In this document: positions 47,979 to 56,819 of the stretch, in pieces
Layout of the letters: every line of letters begins with the position of its first letter
How positions within the stretch are numbered: position 1 is the first letter of the stretch
Source: Planctomycetota bacterium
GTDB taxonomy: Bacteria; Planctomycetota; Planctomycetia; Planctomycetales; Planctomycetaceae
Direction: 5' to 3'
DNA: 64,000 bases
Assembly (NCBI GenBank): GCA_022600195.1
Contig: JAHZKX010000071.1
Span: 1-64,000, forward strand
The notes under the pieces: generated by a model
Database searches by the model: none
What the model saw: only the letters and a program-made list of their open reading frames with translations
Told to the model about the DNA's origin: nothing
Made by a program: the position numbers and the translations under genes

Positions 47979-49400
47979 ATGAATTGTGTTCCAAAACCAG
48001 GATTAATTTACCATTTCTCGCGATTGGTTTTCCTGCAGATGTGTTTGCTCGCCGCCAGTCTCTCTGGACTCGCACAAACAGAAGTGGATGCCGCCACAAA
48101 CTGGAAAGCAGGCATCGCACGTCAGGTGATCACTCCTGAAACAGCGGTCTGGCTCGCCGGATATGGATCTGAACGCGCCCCCGAAGAAACACTGCATGAT
48201 ATCTGGATGAAAGCTTTGGCGTTGGAAGATAACAAAGGCAATCGTGCCGTCTTGATCACCAGTGACTTTCAAGGCGTTCCCAAAAGTATGAGCGACCGGG
48301 TCTTTGCTAAAATCAAAACAAAATATGGCCTGGAACGTAAACAGGTTATGTTTACCTTCTCTCACAACCATTGTGGCCCACGCCTCGGCGATGATCTTTA
48401 TGATTACTATCCCGTCGATCTCGCGCAGGTCAAACTGGTCAACGAATACACGGACCTCATGGTCATTAAAACCGTCGATTTGATCGGCAGGGCACTTAAA
48501 AATCTTGCGCCCGCCACCCTGAACATGGGAAACGGACACGCCACCTTCGCGGTGAATCGTCGCAACAATCGCGAAGCCGATGTTCCCGCAATTAGAAAAG
48601 CAGGCAAGGAGCTGGTGGGCCCCGTTGATCACAGTGTTCCCGTGATGACCGTCAACCGCCCTAACGGAAAACTGGACGCCGTCCTCTTTGGCTATGCCTG
48701 CCATCCTACAACACTCAGCTTTAAAAAATTCTGTGGCGACTACCCGGGCTATGCACAACTGGAAATCGAGAAGAATCATCCGGGGGTGACCGCCATGTTT
48801 GTCAATACCTGTGGTGGAGACCAGAACCCGCTCCCGCGCAGAACAGTTGAACTCTGTGAAAAATATGGCCACATGCTGGCAGTGGGAGTGGAAGAAGCTC
48901 TGCAGAAACCACTCAAGCCCATCTCTTCGGGACTGAAAATGGAATTTGAGTATGTAGAACTTCCCTACCAGAAGGTAGTCACGCGCAAGGAACTGGAAGC
49001 AGATTCCAAAAGCAGTAATGCGATTTTAAAACGCTGGGCAAAACGCTTACTGAAAAAACTGGACCAGGGAGAAACCTTTGCTCCCTCCTATCCCTATCCC
49101 CTTCATGTCTGGAAACTGGGTAACGAAATGTTGATGATCGGCATGGGTGCGGAAACCGTCGTCGATTATGCACTGCGCTTCAAAAGAGAATTCGGACCAG
49201 GGACCTGGGTCTGCGGATACGCGGATGACATGATCTCTTACATCCCTTCCAAACGGGTCTGGCTGGAAGGAGGCTATGAAGGCGGGGCAAGACTTTACGA
49301 ATACGGCCGACCCGCTTACCGCTGGGCCGGTGATATGGAAGACATTATTTCTACCTCGGTTCACAAAATGGTCAAACAGGTTGATCATAAAAAAGATTAA
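47979..49400 (+). CDS. Neutral/alkaline ceramidase-like protein
   Basis: A 473-residue exported protein. The ATG at 47979 has an AAAGGAAAA site and begins a signal peptide (FSRLVFLQMCLLAASLSGLA). The mature part starts WKAGIARQVITPETAVWLAG, with FTFSHNHCGPRLGDDLYDYY and GYACHPTTLSFKKFCGDYPG giving histidine zinc ligands. The family includes ceramidases and related N-acyl amidases. It is the second such gene in the window, 7 kb from the first, with modest similarity between them, so the two probably have different substrates. Confidence 0.85.
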   Translation: MNCVPKPGLIYHFSRLVFLQMCLLAASLSGLAQTEVDAATNWKAGIARQVITPETAVWLAGYGSERAPEETLHDIWMKALALEDNKGNRAVLITSDFQGVPKSMSDRVFAKIKTKYGLERKQVMFTFSHNHCGPRLGDDLYDYYPVDLAQVKLVNEYTDLMVIKTVDLIGRALKNLAPATLNMGNGHATFAVNRRNNREADVPAIRKAGKELVGPVDHSVPVMTVNRPNGKLDAVLFGYACHPTTLSFKKFCGDYPGYAQLEIEKNHPGVTAMFVNTCGGDQNPLPRRTVELCEKYGHMLAVGVEEALQKPLKPISSGLKMEFEYVELPYQKVVTRKELEADSKSSNAILKRWAKRLLKKLDQGETFAPSYPYPLHVWKLGNEMLMIGMGAETVVDYALRFKREFGPGTWVCGYADDMISYIPSKRVWLEGGYEGGARLYEYGRPAYRWAGDMEDIISTSVHKMVKQVDHKKD

Positions 49401-49425
49401 TCGAGCCGCTTTATGGTGGCAGCAT

Positions 49426-50337
49426 TCATACTTCCGCAGACGAGATCGTTTTGCCCGCGAAAATTTTCTGAACGATAGGAAATTCCACGAGCTGTGCGTG
49501 CTCGACCGAGGTCAGGGAACGTATCGGGCGGGGTGCAAAATTCCCGGGAATCCCCCGCATGTTTAACAACGCTGTCACGGTCGCAAACAGCGGGGCTGAA
49601 AACGATTGTAAAAGTCGTAATAACTCGGACAGGTCCTGCTGCACTAAAGTCAGTTCTTCCCAGTTCTCTGATTCGGTTGCCGCTACCATTTTCTCAATCC
49701 ACTCTGGTACCAGAACATAAATTCCATCCAGATGCTCCCGCACGCCGGACCGTAAAAGAACATCCATTAAATTTGGTTGCGCGACAATCACGCGAAACTC
49801 ATCACCGGGAACATCGATCACCGGTCGTATCGTCACAAAATGATCCGAACATTTAATTCCATGAATGTTCCCATGTTCGGCCAGCTTCATGACTGTTTCC
49901 ACTTCAAGTTTCGTTCCCGTCGTCTGGGGCAGATCGTAAAGATATAATGGCTTAGAACTCACATCTGCCAGAGCATGAAAATAATCGATCAAATCTTCCT
50001 GACTGAATTTGACAAAATAAGGCGAAATCACAACCACCCCGTCAATGGCGAAATCCTCAACCATGCGTATGCGATCGCAGGTCCTTACAAAACTGGTGTC
50101 ACCCACTCCCACAAGCAGTTCTGCTTTACCGGCATTCAAACGCACACTCTGTTCGACCAGTTGTCTGTAGGTCTCATCAGTCAAAAGTTGCATCAAGCCC
50201 ATCGTACCGGCCACTAAAAATCCGTTGATGCCATGCGCCAGCTGATCGTGGATCTGTGCTTCCAGACCGGGCAGATGTAATTCTTCATCAGCCGTTAAGG
50301 GAGTTCCCAGCGCCGTGATCATTTTGAGTGAATTCAT
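49426..50337 (-). CDS. Dihydrodipicolinate synthase/N-acetylneuraminate lyase family aldolase
   Basis: A 303-residue (beta/alpha)8-barrel aldolase. The Schiff-base lysine is in IHGIKCSD (about residue 167), and the active tyrosine in LYLYDLPQTTG (about 139). The usual GTTGE motif is altered to GTMGL, so it is unlikely to be true DapA and not clearly NanA. The gene follows the PLP enzyme on the minus strand with a gap of 34 bases. The ATG at 50337 is preferred over a TTG at 50349. A role in cleaving a 2-keto-3-deoxy sugar acid or hydroxy-keto acid is likely but unproven. Confidence 0.85.
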   Translation of the reverse strand: MNSLKMITALGTPLTADEELHLPGLEAQIHDQLAHGINGFLVAGTMGLMQLLTDETYRQLVEQSVRLNAGKAELLVGVGDTSFVRTCDRIRMVEDFAIDGVVVISPYFVKFSQEDLIDYFHALADVSSKPLYLYDLPQTTGTKLEVETVMKLAEHGNIHGIKCSDHFVTIRPVIDVPGDEFRVIVAQPNLMDVLLRSGVREHLDGIYVLVPEWIEKMVAATESENWEELTLVQQDLSELLRLLQSFSAPLFATVTALLNMRGIPGNFAPRPIRSLTSVEHAQLVEFPIVQKIFAGKTISSAEV

Positions 50338-50371
50338 AATCTGATACAACTTTCTCTATTTTAATTTGAAT

Positions 50372-51427
50372 TTAAACGGTTCGATCCATGAATTCTGACA
50401 ATGTCACCACCGGACACGTTCTGGAAGACAACATGCGATCAATCGAGGGCTGATCTTTAAATCCCGTACCTGTGATCAGACAGACCACAGTTTCCTCGCG
50501 CAGAATTTTTCCTTCAGACGCAGCCTGCAAAACACCCGCCAGGGATACCGCAGCGGCAGGCTCGCAGAAAATCCCCTCCTCACGAGCCAATTGCGATTGA
50601 ACCTTGTAGACATATTCATCTTCAACAAGATAACCGGAACCGCCAGATCGTCTGCACGCTGTGATCACTTCATTTCCATCGAGCACACTGGCGACCTGCA
50701 GACCACCAATTCCGGTAGTGCTATGACAGGCTTGCGCGTGATCTGCCCCCTCTCGTAACGGACCCGCGATCGTATTATTTCCTGAAGGTTGAACGCAGTG
50801 CATCGCAGGCAGCATCGCTATTTTTTCCTGCTGCAATGCCGCCTGAAATCCACGTACAACAGCCAGAAGCAGCCCCCCTCCTCCCGCACAACTGAAGACG
50901 TGATGAATAGGACAGCCGATCAAATCTGACTGAATCACCAGCTCCCGGCCGATGGCTTCAACCCCCATCATGCTGACAGGACTGTATTGATAACTGCTGA
51001 TTTGAAGTTGCGTTTCAGAGTCTGACCCGATCTGCTTCAGATACTCAAATGTGTCTCTGGTAATTTCAGGGTCCACTCCAAAATCCTGAATCTTCCAGAT
51101 TTTTGCCCCATAGGCCAGCATCTGTTTCAGTTTATTCTCTGGTGCACCATCAAACACGGCAACCTGACATGGCATGCCCGCTGCTGCACAGTAAGCAGCC
51201 AGTGCAGAGCCGGCGTTTCCACTGGAGGAAGTCACAACACATTTTTTGCCATTCGCCCGCATGTCGGAAATAGCAGCTGCCGCAAAGCGATCTTTGTAAG
51301 ACCCCGTGGGATTAACCGTTTCCAGTTTAAAATACAAATGGTCGAGCCCCACATCAGGACCGATCCGACGGGAACGCAAGAGTGGCGTTTCCCCTTCACC
51401 CAAACTGAAATGTTCAAAACTCATCAA
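50372..51427 (-). CDS. Threonine synthase-like fold-type II PLP enzyme
   Basis: A 351-residue enzyme. The PLP lysine lies in NPTGSYKDRFAA (about Lys43). The substrate loop is SSSGNAGSALAAYCAA, and the glycine-rich phosphate site is SCAGGGGLLLAVV. The motifs fit threonine synthase or threonine dehydratase. There is no other threonine pathway gene nearby, and it is coupled to an aldolase and a GntR regulator, so a catabolic ammonia-lyase or beta-replacement role is possible. Confidence 0.82.
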   Translation of the reverse strand: MMSFEHFSLGEGETPLLRSRRIGPDVGLDHLYFKLETVNPTGSYKDRFAAAAISDMRANGKKCVVTSSSGNAGSALAAYCAAAGMPCQVAVFDGAPENKLKQMLAYGAKIWKIQDFGVDPEITRDTFEYLKQIGSDSETQLQISSYQYSPVSMMGVEAIGRELVIQSDLIGCPIHHVFSCAGGGGLLLAVVRGFQAALQQEKIAMLPAMHCVQPSGNNTIAGPLREGADHAQACHSTTGIGGLQVASVLDGNEVITACRRSGGSGYLVEDEYVYKVQSQLAREEGIFCEPAAAVSLAGVLQAASEGKILREETVVCLITGTGFKDQPSIDRMLSSRTCPVVTLSEFMDRTV

Positions 51428-51549
51428 CCAGTCCCGGGAATGACATAAATCATCAAAAAAGCTGACACCACATTGAACCCAATCCGTACAGAAAAAGGAA
51501 AACCACTTGCAAAGCTACGGATTTCCAGAACGAAACACCACGAATTATC

Positions 51550-51577
51550 TTGACGCTCAAACTGCCGATTATATGAT
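51550..51577 (+). promoter_or_regulatory. Candidate promoter for second gntR
   Basis: TTGACG (51550-51555) and TATGAT (51572-51577) are separated by 16 bases. Transcription would start near 51584, just before the palindrome at 51588, consistent with autorepression. Confidence 0.5.
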
Positions 51578-51587
51578 CGTATTTATA

Positions 51588-51616
51588 ATTGTATTACAAT
51601 CTACTATTTTATAGTA
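51588..51616. promoter_or_regulatory. FadR-type operator and adjacent palindrome
   Basis: ATTGTA-T-TACAAT (51588-51600) is a perfect palindrome and fits the FadR-subfamily consensus TNGTNNNACNA. A second perfect palindrome, TACTAT-TTT-ATAGTA, follows at 51602-51616. They stand between the minus-strand PLP enzyme and the plus-strand gntR gene. Confidence 0.6.
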
Positions 51617-51748
51617 TAAGAGAACATCGCAGAGAATCAATCAATTCCACCTTTTGTCAATCAGTTAAATGAAATTGGAATTGGCTTTTTGAACATGACG
51701 AAACCCATCGATCAGAAACGATGCTCACAACAGGAAGGTCATTTATAG

Positions 51749-52468
51749 ATGAAGATTTCACAGAATGAACGTTCCCTTGATCCTGCAAAAACATTAAGCG
51801 CAGAACTGGCCGACCACCTCTGTGAACGAATTCGAAAAGACCGCCTGGTACCGGGAGACCGACTGGGAACAGAAGCAGATCTGGCTGATGAATTTGGTGT
51901 CTCACGAACGGTCGTGCGTGAAGCAATTGGATCACTCAGAGGTCTGGGAATTGTGACAGGCAGGCAGGGACTCGGGCTCTGCGTTGCGGAAGCCAGTAAC
52001 TTTTCGTCTGTTCTGAGAAAAGCCCTCGTGCCACAAGTTGCCAGCCCACAGGGATGGCGCGAATTACAGCAACTTCGGGCCGTGATTGAAATTGGCTCGA
52101 TCGCACTGGCGGTAGAATTGATCTCGGCTGAAGAAATCATTCGACTGCAAACGATTGTGGTCGAAATGAAACGCGTGATGAAAAACTATAAGTCAGACCC
52201 TACAGCAACCAGTAAAACATATAAAGAAATGGATTGCATGTTTCACCAGACCATTCTGGCCGCCTCCCATGGGAATTTTGTGAAACAATTCCATGGAGTT
52301 TTACTGGATTACTTCCATGCTGGAGACAAGCATGGCCATCCCCCCACAACAAAAGGTCTCCGGGAGCATGAATTCATTGCGAATGCCATTGCGGACCGGG
52401 ATATCGATAATGCAACCAAGTATCTGACAGAACATCTAAAACCGCAATTGAAAGCGCCCTGTGAATGA
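51749..52468 (+). CDS. GntR family regulator, FadR/FCD type
   Basis: A 239-residue transcription factor. The winged helix-turn-helix has GTEADLADEFGVSRTVVREA and LGIVTGRQGLG. The C-terminal FCD domain includes EMDCMFHQTILAASHGNF and a final HLKPQL. It probably senses a small organic acid. It is divergent from the PLP enzyme and aldolase, which are likely targets, and an autoregulatory operator candidate lies at 51588-51600. The 3-prime end of this gene (from 52346) is duplicated at 54015, see the pseudogene entry. Confidence 0.92.
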   Translation: MKISQNERSLDPAKTLSAELADHLCERIRKDRLVPGDRLGTEADLADEFGVSRTVVREAIGSLRGLGIVTGRQGLGLCVAEASNFSSVLRKALVPQVASPQGWRELQQLRAVIEIGSIALAVELISAEEIIRLQTIVVEMKRVMKNYKSDPTATSKTYKEMDCMFHQTILAASHGNFVKQFHGVLLDYFHAGDKHGHPPTTKGLREHEFIANAIADRDIDNATKYLTEHLKPQLKAPCE

Positions 52469-52528
52469 TACCGGATTGAGGACTTTTTTACCTTTGATTT
52501 TTTTGCTTAACCTGAGGGAGTTCGTTCA

Positions 52529-53437
52529 ATGCTACAAATCAACGTCGAGAAAAATAAACGGGGATTTACGTTAATTGAATTGCTGGTGGTGATTGCCATT
52601 ATTGCGATCTTAATTGCGCTCTTGCTGCCCGCTGTACAACAGGCACGCGAAGCAGCACGACGCTCCACTTGTAAAAACAACTTGAAACAAGTGGCGATCG
52701 CATTACATAACTATCATGACACACATCGCACGTTTCCCATCGGAGCGGCGATTAACGGTGGTTGTACCGGGTATTCGGGAAGCCATATGTTTTCCTGGGG
52801 TGTGCATATCCTGCCGTTCATTGATCAGGCGAATCTGTATAACAATCTCAACTTCTCCGGATCTACGGTTTTTGTTCCACATAACTTTTCTTCAAGCACT
52901 TGCCTGACAGCAGTACAACCTTACCTCTGCCCCAGTAACCCCCAACCTAATGTTGTCGTCAATACTGCGGGAACGTTTGCTGGTGCCTTACCGGATGGAA
53001 TGGGAAGAACCGATCTCGGGGGCGTCGCAGATTCTATAAACTGGAAATGCAGCACTGCAGGGGTTCGTCCGACCACAAGAGGAAACGGCGTACTCTACGG
53101 CATTTCCAGCGTCAAGTTTCGCGATATCACTGATGGAACCAGCAACACATTGCTTGTGGGTGAAATTACAGGCTCCCGTTCGCCATCGGGACTCAATGGA
53201 AACTCTTATACTGGATACGATGTCTTTGACACCAGTAATGGCATTAATAGTATCGATACCGTTCCCGGTGGAGGGACTTTTGCATTTCGCCCCCAAGGAT
53301 TTTCCAGTTATCACGTGGGTGGCTGTCACTTCGTTTTATGTGATGGCGCGGTCAGATTTATCTCTGAAAATATCGATCAGGGAACACTTTCCGGAATCAG
53401 CACCCGCGCCGGAGGTGAAGTTGTCGGCGAATTCTAA
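52529..53437 (+). CDS. DUF1559 type II pseudopilin-like protein
   Basis: A 302-residue protein with the prepilin motif GFTLIELLVVIAIIAILIAL and the following QQAREAARRSTCKNNLKQ. The C-terminal family motif is YHVGGCHFVLCDGAVRFIS. It is probably cleaved by a prepilin peptidase and placed at the cell surface. A strong GAGGGAG site precedes it. It stands between gntR and a small lipoprotein gene. Confidence 0.95.
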   Translation: MLQINVEKNKRGFTLIELLVVIAIIAILIALLLPAVQQAREAARRSTCKNNLKQVAIALHNYHDTHRTFPIGAAINGGCTGYSGSHMFSWGVHILPFIDQANLYNNLNFSGSTVFVPHNFSSSTCLTAVQPYLCPSNPQPNVVVNTAGTFAGALPDGMGRTDLGGVADSINWKCSTAGVRPTTRGNGVLYGISSVKFRDITDGTSNTLLVGEITGSRSPSGLNGNSYTGYDVFDTSNGINSIDTVPGGGTFAFRPQGFSSYHVGGCHFVLCDGAVRFISENIDQGTLSGISTRAGGEVVGEF

Positions 53438-53527
53438 TTTTACTCTCGCTCAACTCAAAATAGATACATCAAATATTATGATACGCTGACAGCTCTAATC
53501 TAATCAGCGGCCTCAAAGGAGACTGTA

Positions 53528-53959
53528 ATGTCTGGCATAAGAACTATTCTCTGCGGTATTCTGATTTTGGCCGTCGGTTGTGGAGGTGTCAGCGATGCCC
53601 CTGACCGTCGGATAGTAACAGGAACCGTAACACTGGATGGCGTTCCAGTAGAAGGCGCCGCGATTCGATTTCTTCCCCAACCAACGGGCCCCATTGCCGC
53701 AGGTAAAGTAATCGATGGCAAATATGAAGTGACCAATAAAGGAGGGGTGCCTTTGGGAAAACATCGTGTTGAAATCAAAGGCATACCGATTCTTCCCGCT
53801 GATACAAAAGGTATGTCTCTCGGTGAAATCGATGCCGCCACCAGACCCCCGGTTCCCATTCCTGAAAAATACTTTAAGAACTCAAAACTGGAAGCGACGA
53901 TCGAAGCCGGAAGCGGTCCGCACACCGTTAACTTTGAACTGAAAAAAGAATCAGATTGA
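53528..53959 (+). CDS. Small lipoprotein with carboxypeptidase-regulatory-like fold
   Basis: A 143-residue lipoprotein with a lipobox (LILAVGCGG, Cys about residue 18). The mature part looks like a small beta-sandwich of the carboxypeptidase-regulatory/transthyretin type (VTGTVTLDGVPVEGAAIRFL, then YEVTNKGGVPLGKHRVEI and a final HTVNFELKK). These are common companions of DUF1559 genes in planctomycetes. An AAGGAG site lies seven bases before the ATG. Confidence 0.85.
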   Translation: MSGIRTILCGILILAVGCGGVSDAPDRRIVTGTVTLDGVPVEGAAIRFLPQPTGPIAAGKVIDGKYEVTNKGGVPLGKHRVEIKGIPILPADTKGMSLGEIDAATRPPVPIPEKYFKNSKLEATIEAGSGPHTVNFELKKESD

Positions 53960-53972
53960 GCTGACTGCTCCC

Positions 53973-53988
53973 TGTGTGTATCCACACA
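53973..53988 (+). terminator. Weak terminator-like hairpin
   Basis: TGTGTG and CACACA flank a TATC loop, 14 bases after the lipoprotein stop. The following T-run is broken (TGATTTTG), so function is uncertain. Confidence 0.3.
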
Positions 53989-54005
53989 TGATTTTGAATT
54001 ATTAG

Positions 54006-54134
54006 TCAACCCCGACAACAAAAGGACTACGGGAGTATGAACTCATCGCGAATGACATTTCTTACCGGAATCCTGATAAAGCAACCAGGTATCTGACAGA
54101 ACATCTGAAACCGCAATTGAAAGCACCTGCTGAA
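54006..54134 (+). pseudogene. Remnant of a GntR regulator 3-prime end
   Basis: Translated from 54015 this segment reads TTKGLREYELIANDISYRNP, then DKATRYLTEHLKPQLK, against TTKGLREHEFIANAIADRDI, then DNATKYLTEHLKPQLK at the end of the GntR gene at 51749. I count 27 of 36 identical residues and 92 of 108 identical bases. A one-base insertion then shifts the frame, ending at TGA 54132-54134. A stop codon precedes it at 54003. It has no start codon and lacks the DNA-binding domain, so it is a decayed fragment. The DUF1559 and lipoprotein genes lie between the two copies. Confidence 0.9.
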
Positions 54135-54234
54135 TAAAAACAAATCGTGTGATGCATACAAAACAGGACATTCTATTAGCAAATACTCTTTGAACGGTGT
54201 GAACTGGTCTTCTTTTTGACATGAAAGAAATACC

Positions 54235-55512
54235 ATGAAAAATATTGAACGTAGAGATTTTCTCACTCAGCTAGGTGCAGGTGCAACAGGTTTGGCGATG
54301 GCTAATTTTGTGCAAAGCTCATCGAATTCACTTGGTGTTTCACAAGCAAATGCAGCAAACAATGAGTCCCAAACTCGTACATTCAGCACGGAACGTGACG
54401 ATGGTCGTTTTGTAGATACCGCTGGCTATTTGCAATCAACTTTAAAAAACATGCGTCCGAAACTAGCCTTCGATCCGAAAATGAAAATCGAAGACTTTCC
54501 CAATTGGAAAAATGCAGTGCGGGAAAAATTAATCGAACTGCTCTGTTTTCCTGAGGGAATTCCTGAACAGCCTGCCCCTCAAAAAATCTGGTCGAAACCA
54601 CGTCAAGGATATCAGCTCCAAAAATGGGAAGCATACCCTGAACCTTTCAGTGTGGTTCCGTTTTATATTTTAATTCCGGACGGAGTCAGCCAGCAATCTC
54701 CCGCTCCCACAGTCATGTGTTTTCCTGGTTCCACATCCAGTAAAGAATCGCTTGCCGGTGAAGTGGAACTTGATACAGGTAAACTTTCAACCTGGAAACA
54801 TTTCAAGACGAATCAACAGGCACTCTATTTTGTACAAAAAGGATTTATCAGTGTTGCCATAGAAAATCCAGCGACAGGTGAATTGACGAGCGATCAAGTT
54901 TCGCGAAGTTCCATGTCCAACGCCGCACTTTGGATGGGGCGTAATTATCTGGGTATTTCTGTCTTTCAAAAAACACGCATTCTCGAATGGCTCAAAGATC
55001 AAGCCTGGGTCGATTCCACCCGCATCGCCACATGCGGTCATTCACTCGGCTCCAATCCAGCCGATATTCTTGGTGTCCTGTACCCCGATGCCATCAATGC
55101 CGTCATACATAATGATTTTGTTTGCAACTGGATAGAACGAACAATCTGCGCTAATTTTCATCCACCTGGTGGATCGCACCATACTGTCCCGGGCTTATTT
55201 CAATGGTTTGACCATACCGACATCGAAGCGGCTTTGGCTCCTTGTCCACTGCTGTTTACTGAAGGAGGCCGCACCATGCAGATCGACAAAATCCGGCAAG
55301 CTTACAACTTAAACAACTCTGCAGAGAAAATTGAAGTTCACTACTACGCGAAATACGCCACACCCGATCTGCGACCCTATGAAGATAAGGAAATTCCCGA
55401 GGGTGTATCCAATGAGGAATATTTTAAATATGTCAATGTCGATGTACCCAACCACCGCTTCCGACCAGAACGGGTTATCCCCTGGTTGGCAAAACAATTT
55501 GATGTAAAATAA
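54235..55512 (+). CDS. Tat-exported alpha/beta hydrolase
   Basis: A 425-residue protein with a Tat-like signal (ERRDFLTQLGAGATGLAM). The nucleophile is in ATCGHSLGSNPADILGV, and a late NHRFRPE provides a histidine. The family is close to the dienelactone hydrolase or acetyl-xylan esterase-like group (VMCFPGSTSSKESLAGEV). It is first of a plus-strand run with sialidase, isomerase, DUF1549 and DUF1501 genes, so it probably removes esters from a sugar polymer (inference). Confidence 0.82.
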   Translation: MKNIERRDFLTQLGAGATGLAMANFVQSSSNSLGVSQANAANNESQTRTFSTERDDGRFVDTAGYLQSTLKNMRPKLAFDPKMKIEDFPNWKNAVREKLIELLCFPEGIPEQPAPQKIWSKPRQGYQLQKWEAYPEPFSVVPFYILIPDGVSQQSPAPTVMCFPGSTSSKESLAGEVELDTGKLSTWKHFKTNQQALYFVQKGFISVAIENPATGELTSDQVSRSSMSNAALWMGRNYLGISVFQKTRILEWLKDQAWVDSTRIATCGHSLGSNPADILGVLYPDAINAVIHNDFVCNWIERTICANFHPPGGSHHTVPGLFQWFDHTDIEAALAPCPLLFTEGGRTMQIDKIRQAYNLNNSAEKIEVHYYAKYATPDLRPYEDKEIPEGVSNEEYFKYVNVDVPNHRFRPERVIPWLAKQFDVK

Positions 55513-55575
55513 ACGATCGTCAGCCCCTGATTTATCACTGAAAGATCAAGCCCCTTGAGTATAAGGCAGAGAAAA

Positions 55576-56643
55576 ATGAAGCAGATATTACTTTTGACTG
55601 GAATCATTACAGCAACATTATGTTCCCCCATTGATTTACAGGCCGAGTGGAATCATCCCCAGACAAAAAAACTACCTCAGCAACATCTGGGACCATTTCT
55701 GAAACTATCCAATGGAAGCCTCCTGGCTCCGGATGCCAAACAGGTCTTAATCAGCAAAGACACTGGAAAAACATGGGATGCCAGACCCTTATACAAACAT
55801 CCTGAAAAATTCCTCACCAGCAACGAGAGAGCCCTCATCAAAACGCGCAAGGGCACGCTGATCCTCTCTTATATGAATCTGGCAGAACGGAAGTTCAACT
55901 GGAACGATAAAAAAGGAGGCCCCCAGCCCGACTGCTATCTGCCTGTCTATATTTCACGCAGCACTGATCAGGGACAAACCTGGTTGGCGCCCCAGATTCT
56001 TCAGGACCATAGCTGGTGTGGCGCGGTGCGCAGTATCATTCAGACAAAATCGGGACGCGTGATTGTGGTTGTTTCCAAAGCCATTGCCAATCCCGGTCGA
56101 CATGTGATGGTCACCTATTATTCCGATGACGAAGGCGCCACCTGGAATCACAGTAACATGATCGACCTCGGAGGCTCCGGCGATCATGATGGTGCGATGG
56201 AAGGCACCATTGTCGAATTGAAAGACGGTCGAATTTATGCGCTGATTCGCACAAAATTTGGACGCTTCTGGGAAGCCTTCTCCACCGATGAAGGCGCATC
56301 CTGGCGCACGATTAAACCGTCTCAAATTCCCGCCAGTAGCTCACCCGCAATTTTGAAAAGACTGGAAAGCGGCCGCATCGTCATGCTCTGGAATCGCTTC
56401 CGTGATCCCAAACTCAAAAAAGGCCGCCGCGAAGAACTCTCCATCGCGTTTTCAGAAGATGAATGCAAAACCTGGAGCGAGCCCATCGTTATCGCACGCG
56501 ACTTAACTCCCAAAGGACAGAAACGCGAAAATCGCGTCTCCTATCCGTATGTCACAGAAGTGAAACCCGGAGAACTCTGGATCACCACGATGCAGGGACC
56601 AGTCCGACTCTCTTTAAAAGAAAATGATTTCCTGGAAAAATAG
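55576..56643 (+). CDS. Sialidase family protein (BNR/Asp-box)
   Basis: A 355-residue exported protein with a signal peptide (MKQILLLTGIITATLCSP). Five Asp-boxes are visible: SKDTGKTWDA, STDQGQTWLAP, SDDEGATWNHS, STDEGASWRTI and the imperfect SEDECKTWSEP. These mark a six-bladed sialidase propeller. The ATG at 55576 is preferred over a TTG at 55555. Of the three sialidase-like genes in the window this is the closest to a classical secreted one; its sugar target is unknown. Confidence 0.88.
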   Translation: MKQILLLTGIITATLCSPIDLQAEWNHPQTKKLPQQHLGPFLKLSNGSLLAPDAKQVLISKDTGKTWDARPLYKHPEKFLTSNERALIKTRKGTLILSYMNLAERKFNWNDKKGGPQPDCYLPVYISRSTDQGQTWLAPQILQDHSWCGAVRSIIQTKSGRVIVVVSKAIANPGRHVMVTYYSDDEGATWNHSNMIDLGGSGDHDGAMEGTIVELKDGRIYALIRTKFGRFWEAFSTDEGASWRTIKPSQIPASSSPAILKRLESGRIVMLWNRFRDPKLKKGRREELSIAFSEDECKTWSEPIVIARDLTPKGQKRENRVSYPYVTEVKPGELWITTMQGPVRLSLKENDFLEK

Positions 56644-56819
56644 CAGGATTGCTGTCTTTGAATCCGTTTTCAAACTTCGACAGACTGGCGCGAGAGCGCT
56701 AAATCACGTCAAAATGATGGTCTGCAGTGAGCGATCCTGTTATAATCAAACTCGATCGCTGGCGGGTCGGTGCGCCAGTCGTAGTGGTAAACTTCCTCCC
56801 CGCCGTGAGAGTGCATCAT

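Noticed and set aside
49426..50337. Calling the aldolase dapA or nanA
   Set aside because: The GTTGE motif is altered and the neighbours are not of lysine biosynthesis or sialic acid uptake.
54006..54134. A short functional GntR-derived protein
   Set aside because: No start codon, a stop just upstream, no DNA-binding part and a frameshift near the end.
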